From Streptosporangium canum (lineage in GTDB: Bacteria > Actinomycetota > Actinomycetes > Streptosporangiales > Streptosporangiaceae): a stretch of DNA of 64,000 nt. The notes under the pieces were generated by a model. The model was not told where the DNA came from. It saw nothing but the letters and a program-made list of their open reading frames with translations, and ran no database searches. This document shows positions 50,634 through 60,064 of this stretch, piece by piece (the first letter of the stretch is position 1; every line of letters starts with the position of its first letter). The stretch spans positions 1 to 64,000 of the forward strand of contig NZ_FOQY01000037.1 of NCBI RefSeq assembly GCF_900113865.1, written 5' to 3'. The position numbers were made by a program, and so were the translations under genes.

Positions 50634-53108
50634 TCAGCCGCGGTTCTGCTCGATGACCCAGGTGGCGACCTGGGTCCGCGAGGAGAAGCCGAGTTTGGCC
50701 AGGATGTTGGCCACGTGCCGGGCGGCGGTCGCGGGACTGATCACCAGCTCGTCGGCGATGGCCTTGTTGCTCAGGCCCCTGGCGATCAGCCCGGCGATCT
50801 CCCACTCCCTGCCGGTGAGCGTGGTGAGCGGGGCCGCGACCGGGTGCCTGCCCACCATCAGGGGCGCGTCGGACTGCTCGTCGCCCTGCAGCGCGTAGCG
50901 GACCGCCTGGTCCTGGGACATCTCCTGGCCGTACGCCCAGAGCTGGGCGACCAGCGCGTCGCCGAGCCGGGCCCGGGCGGGCTGGAGCAGCTCCTCCATC
51001 CGCGCGCCGAAGCCGGAGGGCAGGACCGCGCCGCTCATCGCGCTCCGGATCGCGGCCGAGGCCCCCGCCAGCCGCACCGCCCGGCGGTCGTCCTCCTCGG
51101 CCAGCGCGAGCTGCGCGAGCGTCTCGATCCGCCGGGCCACGCCGAGCCGCTGCCCCGTCCCCTGGCACAGACGCAGGCTCTCGATCAGCCTGACGCGCGC
51201 GGTGGCGAGGTCGCCCTGGGCCAGGGCGATCCGGCCCAGGCCCGCCAGGCAGGTGATGGTCTGCCAGTGGGCGGTGATGTCCTGGAGCAGGTCGAGGGCC
51301 TGCTCGTAGTAGGCGCGGGCCTCCCCCAGGTCGCCCCGGAGCCAGGCGACCTGGGCCAGGCCGATGAGCGCGACCGGGGCCGCCCAGTGGTTGTCGAGCT
51401 CGTGCGCGATGGCCAGCGCGGCCTCGAAGGAGCGCTGCGACTCCTTGGCCCGCCCCTCCGACAGCGCGAACGTCCCCTCCATGGAGCGGATCACCATCTC
51501 GTGCCAGGGGTCGTCGACCCTGCGCACGGCCTCCAGCGCCTCGTCCAGGAAGGCCCTGGCCCGCTCCGGCCGGCGCTGGTAGATGGCCACCCAGGCGAGG
51601 ATGGCGAGCGCCCCGCTCAGCGGTCCGTGCAGACCCGTCGCCCGGCACAGCTCGGCCGCGGCCGTGCAGGCGACCCGCGCGGTGTCGGGGTCGCCCTGCC
51701 CGAAGGCCACCTGACCGCGGAGCACGAGGGCGTCGCCGCGCACGCTCGGCGGCAGCTCCGCCGGCCCCACCGCGAGCAGGCGGTCCAGCCACTCGTCGGC
51801 GGGGGTGAACCTGCCGCCGGCGATGGTCGGCCAGCGGAGCAGGACGAGCAGGCGCAGCGCGCTCTCGGGGTCGTCCGCCTCCGCCGACCAGCGCACCGCC
51901 GCCCACACGTTGGCCTGCAGCTCGTCCAGCAGGACCAGCATCGGGCAGATCTCGTCCCAGGTCGGCCGGGGGCGCCGGACGATCGTCTGGTGGATGCGGC
52001 CGGCGACCTCGATCATGTGGTCCCGGTGCCGCCGCCGCAGCGCGGCCTCCTCGCCGGAGGTGTCGAGCTGCTCGGCGGCGTACTGGCGGATCGTCTCCAG
52101 CATCCGGTAGCGCGTCTCGCCCGCGACCTCCGCGTCCGCCAGCACCAGGGACTTGTCGACCAGGTCGCAGAGCACGCGCAGGACGTCGTCGGCCCACAGG
52201 CCGTCGCCCGCGCAGACCTGCTCGGCCATGTCCAGCGTCCATCCCCCGGTGAACACCGCCAGTCTCCGCAGCAGGATCCGTTCGGGCTCGTTGAGCTGCT
52301 GGTAGCTCCAGTCGACGGTCGCGCGGAGCGTCTGGTGCCTGGCCGGGGCCATCCTGTCGCCGGCGGACAGGAGACGGAACCGGTCCCTGATCCGGGCGTG
52401 GATCTGCTCCACCGTCAGCACCCTGCACAGCGCCGCGGCCAGCTCGATGGCCAGGGGCATCCCGTCGAGCGCCTCGCACAGGCTGGCGATCTCGCCGGCG
52501 TTCTGCTCGGTGACGGCGAAACCGCGCGAGGCCGCGCCGGCGCGGTCGACGAAGAGCCGTACCGCCTCGCTGCCGGCGAGGTCGTGCACCCCGGTCCGGG
52601 GCAGCGAGAGCGGCGGCACCCGCCACACGGTCTCCCCTGCCACCCGCAGCGGCTCCCGGCTGGTCGTGAGCATCCGTACGGCCGGGCAGACGGTGAGCAC
52701 AGCCCGGCAGAACCGGGCCGACTCCTCGATGAGCGACTCGCAGTTGTCGATGATCATCAGCAGGTTCCGGTCACCGAGTGCGTCGATCAGCGTGTCGGAC
52801 AGCGGGCGCGGCGGCTCGGCCTTCACCCCGAGCACCGCGGCCACGCGAGGCTCGACCAGGTCGCCGCGGACCGCCTCCGCCAGCTCCACCAGCCAGACGC
52901 CGCCGGGGAACCCCGCCGCCACCTGGGCCGCCACCCGGACCGCCAGCCTGCTCTTGCCGATGCCGCCGGCGCCGCACAGGGTCACCAGCCTGGCGACGCC
53001 CAGCAGCTCGACAAGCTCCTCCACATCACCCTCACGACCGACGAAGGCGTTGGGTTCGAGGGGAAGGTTGCCGCCGGTAAGGGATACGTGCGCGGTGTCC
53101 TGGGTCAT
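50634..53108 (-). CDS. LuxR-family regulator with N-terminal ATPase and TPR-like middle
   Basis: 824 residues. P-loop GAGGIGKSRLAVRVAAQVA near residue 45 with FVGREGDVEELVELL before it, Walker B LLMIIDNCESLIEE, sensor LTTSREPLRVAGETVWRVPPLSLP, as in the AfsR/MalT/LAL group of STAND ATPases. The middle (~400-740) is helical repeats. The C-terminus is a LuxR HTH (LTTLTGREWEIAGLIARGLSNKAIADELVISPATAARHVANILAKLGFSSRTQVATWVIEQNRG). A signal-responsive activator; target and signal unknown. Confidence 0.93.
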   Translation of the reverse strand: MTQDTAHVSLTGGNLPLEPNAFVGREGDVEELVELLGVARLVTLCGAGGIGKSRLAVRVAAQVAAGFPGGVWLVELAEAVRGDLVEPRVAAVLGVKAEPPRPLSDTLIDALGDRNLLMIIDNCESLIEESARFCRAVLTVCPAVRMLTTSREPLRVAGETVWRVPPLSLPRTGVHDLAGSEAVRLFVDRAGAASRGFAVTEQNAGEIASLCEALDGMPLAIELAAALCRVLTVEQIHARIRDRFRLLSAGDRMAPARHQTLRATVDWSYQQLNEPERILLRRLAVFTGGWTLDMAEQVCAGDGLWADDVLRVLCDLVDKSLVLADAEVAGETRYRMLETIRQYAAEQLDTSGEEAALRRRHRDHMIEVAGRIHQTIVRRPRPTWDEICPMLVLLDELQANVWAAVRWSAEADDPESALRLLVLLRWPTIAGGRFTPADEWLDRLLAVGPAELPPSVRGDALVLRGQVAFGQGDPDTARVACTAAAELCRATGLHGPLSGALAILAWVAIYQRRPERARAFLDEALEAVRRVDDPWHEMVIRSMEGTFALSEGRAKESQRSFEAALAIAHELDNHWAAPVALIGLAQVAWLRGDLGEARAYYEQALDLLQDITAHWQTITCLAGLGRIALAQGDLATARVRLIESLRLCQGTGQRLGVARRIETLAQLALAEEDDRRAVRLAGASAAIRSAMSGAVLPSGFGARMEELLQPARARLGDALVAQLWAYGQEMSQDQAVRYALQGDEQSDAPLMVGRHPVAAPLTTLTGREWEIAGLIARGLSNKAIADELVISPATAARHVANILAKLGFSSRTQVATWVIEQNRG

Positions 53109-53203
53109 CGGCTCTTAGGGGAGGTCGCGGGCCAGCCGTCACAGAAAGTGTGGCACCAATTACCGTGCCGTGCCCAGGCTTAGCCCCATTTCGCACACTC
53201 GGA

Positions 53204-53845
53204 TTACCGATCGGCCCGGTTCCGGATCCCGCCGAGTACGGCGTCGAGCATCCGGTCGAACTCCGCCACGGACCCGAAGCCGACCTGCAGGGGCGTGAGG
53301 GTGGCCATCGTCGGGTACGCCGTGGCGTCGATCGCGGGCATGTCACCGACCACGTCGGACCCGCCGCTGAGGACGGCCAGCAGATATCCGTTGAGAAAGC
53401 CGAACAGCATCAGCGGCGCGTCCGCGACCGCCTGGTCGGGCAGACCGGCCTCACGCATCGCGGTGACCAGCCGTTCCAGGGCGGCGAGGGCCACCGGCGA
53501 GGTCTGGGCGCGCGTAGCCAGCAGCGGGAACACCCGGGGATGCCGGTAGGCCATCTCCCGGTAGCGGTGCGCCGTCCAGCGGGTGATCTCTTCCCAGTCG
53601 CGGGGCGCGTCGTCCACGCCGGCCGCCACTTCGGCGAGCACGGCCTCGGACATGGCGTCCAGCAGCGCCGCCTTGCCCTTGATGTGGTGGTAGATCGACA
53701 TCGGGTCGACCCCGAGCTCCTCCGCGAGCCGCCGTACCCCGAAGCGCTCGAGGCCGTCGCGATCGACGAGCACGACGGCGGCGGCCGCGATGCGCTCGCG
53801 GTCGAGCCCCGCCGACGTGCCCTGTGTGCGTCTGGCCACGTCCAC
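53204..53845 (-). CDS. TetR-family regulator
   Basis: 213 residues from GTG 53845; GTG 53839 (GGAGGG 7 nt upstream) is nearly as good. HTH: IAAAAVVLVDRDGLERFGVRRLAEELGVDPMSIYHHIKGKAALLDAMSEAVLAEVA, the TetR(class)-type N-terminus. A TetR_C-like domain follows. Divergent from a small ORF and alpha/beta hydrolase, with two matching dyads in between. Likely represses both directions. Confidence 0.9.
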   Translation of the reverse strand: MDVARRTQGTSAGLDRERIAAAAVVLVDRDGLERFGVRRLAEELGVDPMSIYHHIKGKAALLDAMSEAVLAEVAAGVDDAPRDWEEITRWTAHRYREMAYRHPRVFPLLATRAQTSPVALAALERLVTAMREAGLPDQAVADAPLMLFGFLNGYLLAVLSGGSDVVGDMPAIDATAYPTMATLTPLQVGFGSVAEFDRMLDAVLGGIRNRADR

Positions 53846-53860
53846 TCCCTCCCTCTTGTC

Positions 53861-53913
53861 AAACCTACACCGTAGAATTTATCGTGCGGATGGAAACCTA
53901 CGGCGTAGGTTTC
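53861..53913. promoter_or_regulatory. Two TetR operators 33 bp apart
   Basis: Site A 53861-53880 (AAACCTAC-ACC-GTAGAATTT, imperfect) and site B 53893-53913 (10-bp perfect arms GAAACCTACG / CGTAGGTTTC around one G). Centres are 33 bp apart, about three helical turns. Confidence 0.8.
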
Positions 53914-53976
53914 AGCAGGAAAAAACGCCCGAGCGCTGCGCACTCCCGCCCCCGTACAAACAGACAGGAGACCCGC

Positions 53977-54087
53977 ATGCCCAAGCTGCCCGAGCCGCAG
54001 CTCGCCGACGCCGACGACCTGGTCCGGCTCGGCCCGGTCTTCGCCCGAACGGCCGTCGGCACCGGCCGCAACCCGAGGAGCGCCTGA
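53977..54087 (+). CDS. 36-codon ORF coupled to the hydrolase gene
   Basis: ATG 53977 with CAGGAGA 5 nt upstream. Its stop overlaps the hydrolase ATG (TGATG). The peptide MPKLPEPQLADADDLVRLGP continues to a basic end, soluble, no family recognised. The good ribosome site and coupling argue it is translated, possibly as a leader for the hydrolase. Confidence 0.5.
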   Translation: MPKLPEPQLADADDLVRLGPVFARTAVGTGRNPRSA

Positions 54088-55619
54088 TGAGACCTCTGGA
54101 GATCCTGTTGTCGGCCACCAACCTGCTGGGGCTCGCGATCGTGGCGATCCCCCGGCTACGCGCGCTGCGCCGGCCAGGCTCCGTGGTGCCCGTCGCGCTG
54201 CTCTTGGCGGCGGCGCAGGTCCTCGTCGAAGGCCCGCGCTGGCAGCTGGCCCCTGCCTACGCGCTGACCGCGATCCTCTTCCTGACCTGGCTGACCGGCA
54301 TCGTCCGGCCGAGCGCCGTGCACGTCAACCGGCTGGTCGCCGGCTCAGCCGCCGGACTGGGTGTGCCGGCGGCCCTCGCCTCCGTCCTCCTGGCAACGGT
54401 GATGCCCGTATTCCGTTTCCCCGAGCCGACCGGGCCGTACGCGGTCGGCACCGCGACCTACCACTGGGTGGACGCAGGCCGTCCGGAGCTGTTCACCGAC
54501 GCCCCCGATGATCATCGGGAACTCATGGCGCAGGTCTGGTATCCCGCCGAGCCTCAGCCGTCGGCACCGCGCGCCCCCTACATCCAAGACGCCGAGGCGG
54601 TGACGTCGGCGATGGCGCGCCTGGCCGGCTTCCCGGAGCCCGTCTTCAGCCAGCTCGGGTACGTGACCACCAACGCCGTCACGTCCGCTCGGATGGCGGC
54701 CGACCGCCCCCGCTACCCGGTGCTCATCTCCCTCACCGGGCTCAGCGGGTTCCGCGCCGCGAGCACCTTCCAGATCCAGGAGCTGGTCTCGCACGGCTAC
54801 GTGGTCGTCGGGCTCGACCAGCCGGGCGCCGCCGCCATGACACGCTTCCCCGACGGGCGGGAGATCCCGGGGTGGCCCAGGGACAAGATCTATCCGCTGA
54901 TCAGCCAGAGCTGGACGCCGCGGCCCGACGCGCCGACACTCCAGGGGGAGGCGCTTCCCGACGGCATCATCCCGTACTTCGCGCAGGACGTCAGCTTCGC
55001 GCTCGACCGGCTCGCGGGGCTGAACGAAGCCGACCCCGACGGCATCCTGACCGGCCGCCTCGACCTCGAGCGCGCCGGCGTCTTCGGGATCTCGTGGGGC
55101 GGCGCGACCGGTGCCGAGGCGTGCGCGAACGACCAGCGCCTCAAGGCGTGCTTCATCATGGACGTTCAAATGACGGCCCACGTCGTCAGGGCGGGCTTGC
55201 AGCAGCCGGTCATGTTCATGACCCGCGATACCGAGACCTTCCGTCTCGAACGGGAGCGCAGCGGCGGCTGGCCGGAGAAGGAGATCTCCGAGACCATCGA
55301 GACCATGACCGACGTGTACCAGCGCCTGCCGGGCGCCGGCTATTACGTGGAGGTCCCCGGGCTGTTCCACGTCGACTTCACCGACATCCCGGTCTGGTCG
55401 CCGGTCACACCGCAGCTTGGCCTGAACGGGACGATCGACGCTCAGCGAGCACACGACATCATCAACGCCTACTCGCTCGCGTTCTTCGACAAGCATCTCT
55501 TGGGACAGTCACCGTCACTGCTCGAGTTCGAGGGGCCGTCGAGCCGCTTCCCGGAAGCGCGGTTCACGCATCGCCAGGGCGGGCCGGAACAGCCGCCGGC
55601 CGCCGCACACCCTCGGTGA
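54087..55619 (+). CDS. Membrane-anchored alpha/beta hydrolase (PAF acetylhydrolase-like)
   Basis: 510 residues. Four hydrophobic helices in the first 115 residues (LLSATNLLGLAIVAIPRLRAL, VVPVALLLAAAQVLVEG, YALTAILFLTWLTGIV, AGSAAGLGVPAALASVLLATVMPVF). The alpha/beta fold then begins at YPVLISLTGLSGFRAASTFQIQELVSHGYVVVGLDQPGAA. The nucleophile motif is GISWGG (G-x-S-x-G), aspartate near IMDVQM, histidine in EVPGLFHVDFTDI. Resembles platelet-activating-factor acetylhydrolase-like or dienelactone-type esterases. Under the TetR operators. Confidence 0.85.
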   Translation: MRPLEILLSATNLLGLAIVAIPRLRALRRPGSVVPVALLLAAAQVLVEGPRWQLAPAYALTAILFLTWLTGIVRPSAVHVNRLVAGSAAGLGVPAALASVLLATVMPVFRFPEPTGPYAVGTATYHWVDAGRPELFTDAPDDHRELMAQVWYPAEPQPSAPRAPYIQDAEAVTSAMARLAGFPEPVFSQLGYVTTNAVTSARMAADRPRYPVLISLTGLSGFRAASTFQIQELVSHGYVVVGLDQPGAAAMTRFPDGREIPGWPRDKIYPLISQSWTPRPDAPTLQGEALPDGIIPYFAQDVSFALDRLAGLNEADPDGILTGRLDLERAGVFGISWGGATGAEACANDQRLKACFIMDVQMTAHVVRAGLQQPVMFMTRDTETFRLERERSGGWPEKEISETIETMTDVYQRLPGAGYYVEVPGLFHVDFTDIPVWSPVTPQLGLNGTIDAQRAHDIINAYSLAFFDKHLLGQSPSLLEFEGPSSRFPEARFTHRQGGPEQPPAAAHPR

Positions 55620-55692
55620 TACGGCGGACCGGAGTTGACCGTACGCGGCCATCCGATGGCGGATTGTCAGTGGGGCGATTCACACTGCCCCC

Positions 55693-57630
55693 ATGGCGGA
55701 TACTCTCCCGGAACCTGCTTCCCGCACCGCGACCAAGAAGGACACCTCCCCCGAACCCGGACCTGGATCCGAACCCGCTCCCGAGCTCGGCGAGCTCAGC
55801 CTCTCCGAGTGGCACGCACACGTCGGCAAGATGACCGGCATCGGCTTCCTCACCATCGCGCGCCGGCTGCCGGCGCTGGTGTCGCAGGCCGTACGGCTGG
55901 CATGGCTGGCCAGTCCCCGTGACACCCTCACCGCGATCACCCTGAGCATGCTCGCCGGCGTTTTCACCGCGTTCGGGCTGCTCGCCACCACCGGAGTCCT
56001 GTCGGCCCTGTTCGAGGCGGGGCCGACTCCGGAGCGGGTCATGGCCGCCCTGCCCAGCCTGATCGTGGTGGGCGCGGCCGGCACCCTGCGCACGCTGATG
56101 CAGGCGGGCGCGGGCTGGGCGCAGTCCCGGCTGGATCCTCAGGTGAGCCGGATCGCCGAGGAGCGGCTGTACGGACTGACCAGCCAGGTCGGCCTGGCCG
56201 CCTTCGACGACCCGGACTTCCACGACGCGCTCCAGCGGGCCAGGTCGCGCGGGGTGGCCATGGCGGACGTCGTGGTCGGCACGACCATCAACGTACTGAC
56301 CGCGATCATCGGGATCATCGCGGCGGCGGGCGTGCTCGGGGTGCTCCACCCCGTGCTTCTGCCGCTGCTGGTGCTGGCGGTGCTGCCGGACGCGTGGGCC
56401 GCGATCCGCTCGGCGCGGATGCGCTACACCACGATGTACGCGCTGATCCCCGCCAGCCGCCGCAAGTGGATCATCGCGGAGCTGCTGGCGGAGCGCGAAC
56501 CCGCCGCCGAAGTGCGCTCGTTCACCATGCGGGGCTTCCTGATGCGGATGTACGACGCCGTGGCCACGGCCGAGCAGTCCATCCTGCTGGGCCTGGCGCG
56601 GCGGCAGACGTTCACGAAGGTCGTCGGCGAGGCGCTCGGCGGGGTCGGGACGGCCATCGTCTACGTCGCCCTCGGCGTCCTGCTCGCCGTGGGCGCGGTG
56701 CCGCTGGCCGTCGCGGGCACGGCCGTGCTGGCGATCCGGTCGGGTCAGACATATCTGGCCAACCTCATGTACGCCACCAACCGGCTCTATGAGGAGGGCC
56801 TCTACTTCACCGACTTCCTCGACTTCTGCGCCGACGCGGAGAGCCGGCTGGGATCCGAGCGCTCCGGACAGGCCCCTGAGACGTTCAAACGGATCACCGC
56901 CGAGGACGTCGTCTTCACCTATCCCGGCTCCGGCACCCCCGCGCTCCAGGGAGTGTCGGTCCGTATCGACCGGGGTGAGGTGATCGCCCTCGTCGGCGAG
57001 AACGGCTCGGGCAAGACCACACTGGCCAAGATCCTTTCGGGCCTTTACGAGCCGGACAGCGGGCACGTCCGATGGGACGGCACCGATCTCGCCGAGGTCG
57101 ATCCCGATCAGCTCCGGCAGCGCATCGCGGTCATCGCCCAGGATCACACGCGCTGGCCGCTGACCGCCAGGCACAACATCAGCATGGGCACGGACAAGGG
57201 AGAGCCCGCACTGATCTCGGCGGCGGAGGTGGCGGGCGCCGACCAGGTCGTCGCCGAGCTGCCCCACGGCTACGGCACCCTGCTGGACCGGCGGTTCAAG
57301 GACGGTCAGGAGCTGTCCGGCGGCCAGTGGCAGCGGATCGCGGTCGCGCGAGGCTTCCACCGGGACGCTCCCCTGCTGATCTGCGACGAGCCGACCGCCG
57401 CCCTTGACGCCCGCGCCGAGCACGCCCTCTTCGAACGCATCCGGCGGCACGCCGACGGACGCACCGTCCTGTTGATCACCCACCGGCTGGCCAGCGTCCG
57501 CTACGCCGACCGGATCTACGTCCTGGACCACGGCAGGGTCACCGAGGAGGGCACCCACGACCAGCTCATCGCGGTCGACGGCCTCTACGCCGACCTCTAC
57601 AGCCTGCAGGCCCGCGCCTACTCGGCCTGA
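55693..57630 (+). CDS. ABC exporter, fused permease-ATPase half transporter
   Basis: 645 residues. Membrane domain (~50-330) with six helices. Nucleotide-binding domain: Walker A GENGSGKTTLAKIL, Q-loop VIAQDHTRWPL, signature LSGGQWQRIAVARG, Walker B LLICDEPTAALD, H-loop LITHRLASV. One gene acts as a homodimer or with a missing partner. An acidic Pro/Glu-rich N-tail precedes the first helix. No clear ribosome site, perhaps a short-leader transcript. Substrate unknown. Confidence 0.92.
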   Translation: MADTLPEPASRTATKKDTSPEPGPGSEPAPELGELSLSEWHAHVGKMTGIGFLTIARRLPALVSQAVRLAWLASPRDTLTAITLSMLAGVFTAFGLLATTGVLSALFEAGPTPERVMAALPSLIVVGAAGTLRTLMQAGAGWAQSRLDPQVSRIAEERLYGLTSQVGLAAFDDPDFHDALQRARSRGVAMADVVVGTTINVLTAIIGIIAAAGVLGVLHPVLLPLLVLAVLPDAWAAIRSARMRYTTMYALIPASRRKWIIAELLAEREPAAEVRSFTMRGFLMRMYDAVATAEQSILLGLARRQTFTKVVGEALGGVGTAIVYVALGVLLAVGAVPLAVAGTAVLAIRSGQTYLANLMYATNRLYEEGLYFTDFLDFCADAESRLGSERSGQAPETFKRITAEDVVFTYPGSGTPALQGVSVRIDRGEVIALVGENGSGKTTLAKILSGLYEPDSGHVRWDGTDLAEVDPDQLRQRIAVIAQDHTRWPLTARHNISMGTDKGEPALISAAEVAGADQVVAELPHGYGTLLDRRFKDGQELSGGQWQRIAVARGFHRDAPLLICDEPTAALDARAEHALFERIRRHADGRTVLLITHRLASVRYADRIYVLDHGRVTEEGTHDQLIAVDGLYADLYSLQARAYSA

Positions 57631-57762
57631 GCCCCCGGGTGACGGCCTCCCCGCCCTCCGGGCCGGATCCGCCGCGCCCGCCCCACCTCTCCGGCCCCAG
57701 GCCCCGCTTCCCCGGCCGCACCCCCGATTCAGCCGCGATCCCCGTTCGGCCCGGCGCCTCGC

Positions 57763-59226
57763 TCAGCCCCGGTCCCCCAGCACGGCCCGCATGACGGCCT
57801 TCGCGACGGGAGCCGCCACCTGGCCGCCGAAACCGCCGTGTTCCACGAGGACTCCCACGGCCACCCGGGGGTCGGCCGCCGGGGCGAAGCTGGTGAAGAT
57901 CGCGTGGTCCTGCCCGGAGGCGGCGTTCTCGGCGGTGCCGGTCTTGGCCGCCACGTCGACACCCGGGATGGCGGCGGCCGTACCGGTGCCGCCGGGCCGG
58001 GTGACCGTGACCATCATCGCGGTGAGCCGGTTGGCCTCGTGCTCGTCGAGCGTCTGGCGGTAGCGCGACGGCTCCGTCTCGTCGATCACCGTGCCGTCGG
58101 CGAGGCGGACCTCCTCCACCAGGTAGGGGCGCATCAGCACGCCGTCGTTGGCGACCGCCGCGGAGATCATCGCGATCATGAGCGGGGTGGCCCGGTCGTC
58201 GAACTGGCCCAGCGCCGACATCGCGGTCTGCGCCCGGTCCATCTCCGGCGGATACACGCTCCTGGCCACCGGCATGGGAACGGTGAGGTCGTCGGCGCCG
58301 AACCCGAACGCCTCGGCCTGCTCGCGCAGCACGTCCTGGCCGAGGTCGATGCCGATCTTCGCGAAGGGCGTGTTGCACGAGGTCTTGAACGCGTACGCCA
58401 GCGGCGGGTTGCCGTCGCCGCAGGCCGTGCCGCCGGAGTTGCGCAGGTAGGTGTCGGTGCCGGGGAGGCGGAGCGCCTCGGGGGCGCCGACCTTCGTGGT
58501 CGGGCTGTACCTCCCCGAGGTCAGCGCGGCCGCACTCGTGACGATCTTGAAGGCGGATCCCGGCGGGTAGTTCTGCTGGATCGCCCGATTCAGCAGAGGC
58601 CGGCCGGGATCCGCCTGCAGCCGTCTGTCGATCCCGGCGAGCCGGTCGGCGTCGAAGGTCGCGTAGAGGTTCGGGTCGTAGGAGGGGAGGGAGACCATGG
58701 CCAGGATCGCGCCGGTGGCGGGGGTGATCGCGACGACGGCCCCGCGCAGCCCGGTGGCGCGCAGTGCCTCGTAGGCGGCCCGCTGCGCCCGCCCGTCGAT
58801 GGTGAGCTTGAGCGTGGCCCCGCTCTCGGTGCCGTACACCAGTGAGCGCACCTTGACCCGGGGATCCCTGCCGGACAGCACGGCGTTCTCGGCCTTCTCG
58901 ATGCCGGCTCCGCCGTAGAGCGAGATGTGTCCGGTCACCGGCGCGTAGAGCGGCCCCGCGGGGTAGACCCGCCGGTATCTGTAGTCGGCGCCCCCGCTGT
59001 CCCGGCTGGTCGCGATGACCGTGCCGTCGCGGAGCAGGATCTCGCCTCTCGGGCCGGCGAACCGCGCGATCATCGTCTGGCGGTTGCGCGGGTCCGCGTT
59101 GAGCCGGTCCGCGTCGAGCGCCTGGATGTAGGTCACCTTGCCGAGCAGGGCGAACAGCATGGCCCCGCACACCAGGGCGACGTGCCGGAGCGGGATGTTG
59201 ATCCGGCGAGCGCGTGGTGCGGCCAT
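57763..59226 (-). CDS. Class B penicillin-binding protein (PbpA-like transpeptidase)
   Basis: 487 residues. One N-terminal transmembrane helix (HVALVCGAMLFALLGKVTYIQAL), a PBP dimer region (RGEILLRDGTVIATS), then the transpeptidase with SxxK (PPGSAFKIVTSAAAL), SxN (TSCNTPFAKIG) and KTG (AAKTGTAENA). It cross-links peptidoglycan. It resembles the PbpA proteins of mycobacteria and streptomycetes, though rodA is not adjacent here, so it is an accessory copy outside the division cluster. Confidence 0.93.
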   Translation of the reverse strand: MAAPRARRINIPLRHVALVCGAMLFALLGKVTYIQALDADRLNADPRNRQTMIARFAGPRGEILLRDGTVIATSRDSGGADYRYRRVYPAGPLYAPVTGHISLYGGAGIEKAENAVLSGRDPRVKVRSLVYGTESGATLKLTIDGRAQRAAYEALRATGLRGAVVAITPATGAILAMVSLPSYDPNLYATFDADRLAGIDRRLQADPGRPLLNRAIQQNYPPGSAFKIVTSAAALTSGRYSPTTKVGAPEALRLPGTDTYLRNSGGTACGDGNPPLAYAFKTSCNTPFAKIGIDLGQDVLREQAEAFGFGADDLTVPMPVARSVYPPEMDRAQTAMSALGQFDDRATPLMIAMISAAVANDGVLMRPYLVEEVRLADGTVIDETEPSRYRQTLDEHEANRLTAMMVTVTRPGGTGTAAAIPGVDVAAKTGTAENAASGQDHAIFTSFAPAADPRVAVGVLVEHGGFGGQVAAPVAKAVMRAVLGDRG

Positions 59227-59325
59227 GGGCCCCTCCCCCGATCGCGCTGCCGGTCACCGATTTACCGGTTTAACAGCAAGACCGAAAAGGGGGCACCGGC
59301 CTGGGGCAAAGCGGCCGTACGGCTT

Positions 59326-59688
59326 CTAATCAACCACCGACCGGTAGTAATTGATCTTGTTTTGGACGGCCGCCTGCTTCTCGCGCAGGTTGTCGACCTG
59401 GGCTTCCACCCGCCGGTCGTGGGCTTCGAGGAGCGCGATCCGGTCGCGGATCGTATGGTCGCCCTTCCGGACCAGCTCGGCGAAGCGGAGCATCTCCGCG
59501 ATCGGCATCCCGGTGTCCCGCAGGCAGCGGATCGTGCCGAGCCAGCCGACGTCCTCCTGGGTGAACCTGCGCTGTCCGGCCGCGTTGCGGCCGATCGGCT
59601 CCAGCAGACCGATCCGCTCGTAGTAGCGCAGGGTGTCGAGGCTGAAGCCGGTCTCCTCGACCACCTGGCCAGGCGTGTACACACTCAC
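59326..59688 (-). CDS. MerR-family regulator
   Basis: 120 residues from GTG 59688, chosen because the promoter geometry puts transcription start almost at this codon; ATG 59700 is the alternative. MerR HTH: YTPGQVVEETGFSLDTLRYYERIGLLEPIGRNAAGQRRFTQEDVGWLGTIRCLRDTGMPIAEMLRF, then a coiled dimer helix. No cysteine pair for metal. Divergent from an aldo-keto reductase remnant and sharing two dyads with it. Confidence 0.9.
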   Translation of the reverse strand: MSVYTPGQVVEETGFSLDTLRYYERIGLLEPIGRNAAGQRRFTQEDVGWLGTIRCLRDTGMPIAEMLRFAELVRKGDHTIRDRIALLEAHDRRVEAQVDNLREKQAAVQNKINYYRSVVD

Positions 59689-59703
59689 GCCTGGCAGCAT
59701 CCC

Positions 59704-59761
59704 ACCTGGAGCACACTCCAGGTCAAGCGGGAGATTCCTGTTTGACCTGGAGTGCACTCCA
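59704..59761. promoter_or_regulatory. Back-to-back MerR-type promoters with paired dyads
   Basis: Site 1 59704-59723 (ACCTGGAG-CACA-CTCCAGGT, perfect). Site 2 59748-59761 (TGGAGTGCACTCCA, perfect). Each follows a TTGACC -35 (minus strand 59726-59721; plus strand 59742-59747), with a 19-bp spacer to the -10 position as at classical MerR promoters. Confidence 0.8.
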
Positions 59762-59779
59762 TCTCGCATGGTGGTGCCC

Positions 59780-60064
59780 ATGACACACCTTCCCCTGGCC
59801 CTGGGCACCATCCCGTTCGGCGCCGTCCTGGACGACAAGGCGACTTTCGCGATCCTGGACCGGTTCGCCGACGCCGGCGGTGCGATGCTGGACACCGCGA
59901 GCAACTACCCCTTCTGGAACGAGGGGGCGACCGGCGACGAGAGCGAGCCGGCCATCGGCCGACGGCCGGCCGCGCGGGGCAACCGCGACCGGATCGTGCC
60001 GAGCACCAAGTGCGGCGCCCGGCCGACGGTCCCCGGCGACCGGGCGCTGGACTCCGTCCGATGA
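59780..60064 (+). pseudogene. Truncated aldo-keto reductase
   Basis: 94 codons from ATG 59780 match only the N-terminal third of an aldo-keto reductase: LALGTIPFGAVLDDKATFAILDRFADAGGAMLDTASNYPFWNEGATGDESEPAIGRRPAARGNRDRIVPSTKCGARPTVPGDRALDSV, containing the catalytic aspartate and tyrosine region but not the lysine/histidine half. Full enzymes have ~300 residues. The frame then ends, and nothing in the next 300 bp continues the fold. Promoter control by MerR still looks intact. Confidence 0.75.

Noticed and set aside
50715-53183. 822-codon plus-strand open frame
   Set aside because: Antisense shadow of the LuxR-type regulator, which has all expected motifs.
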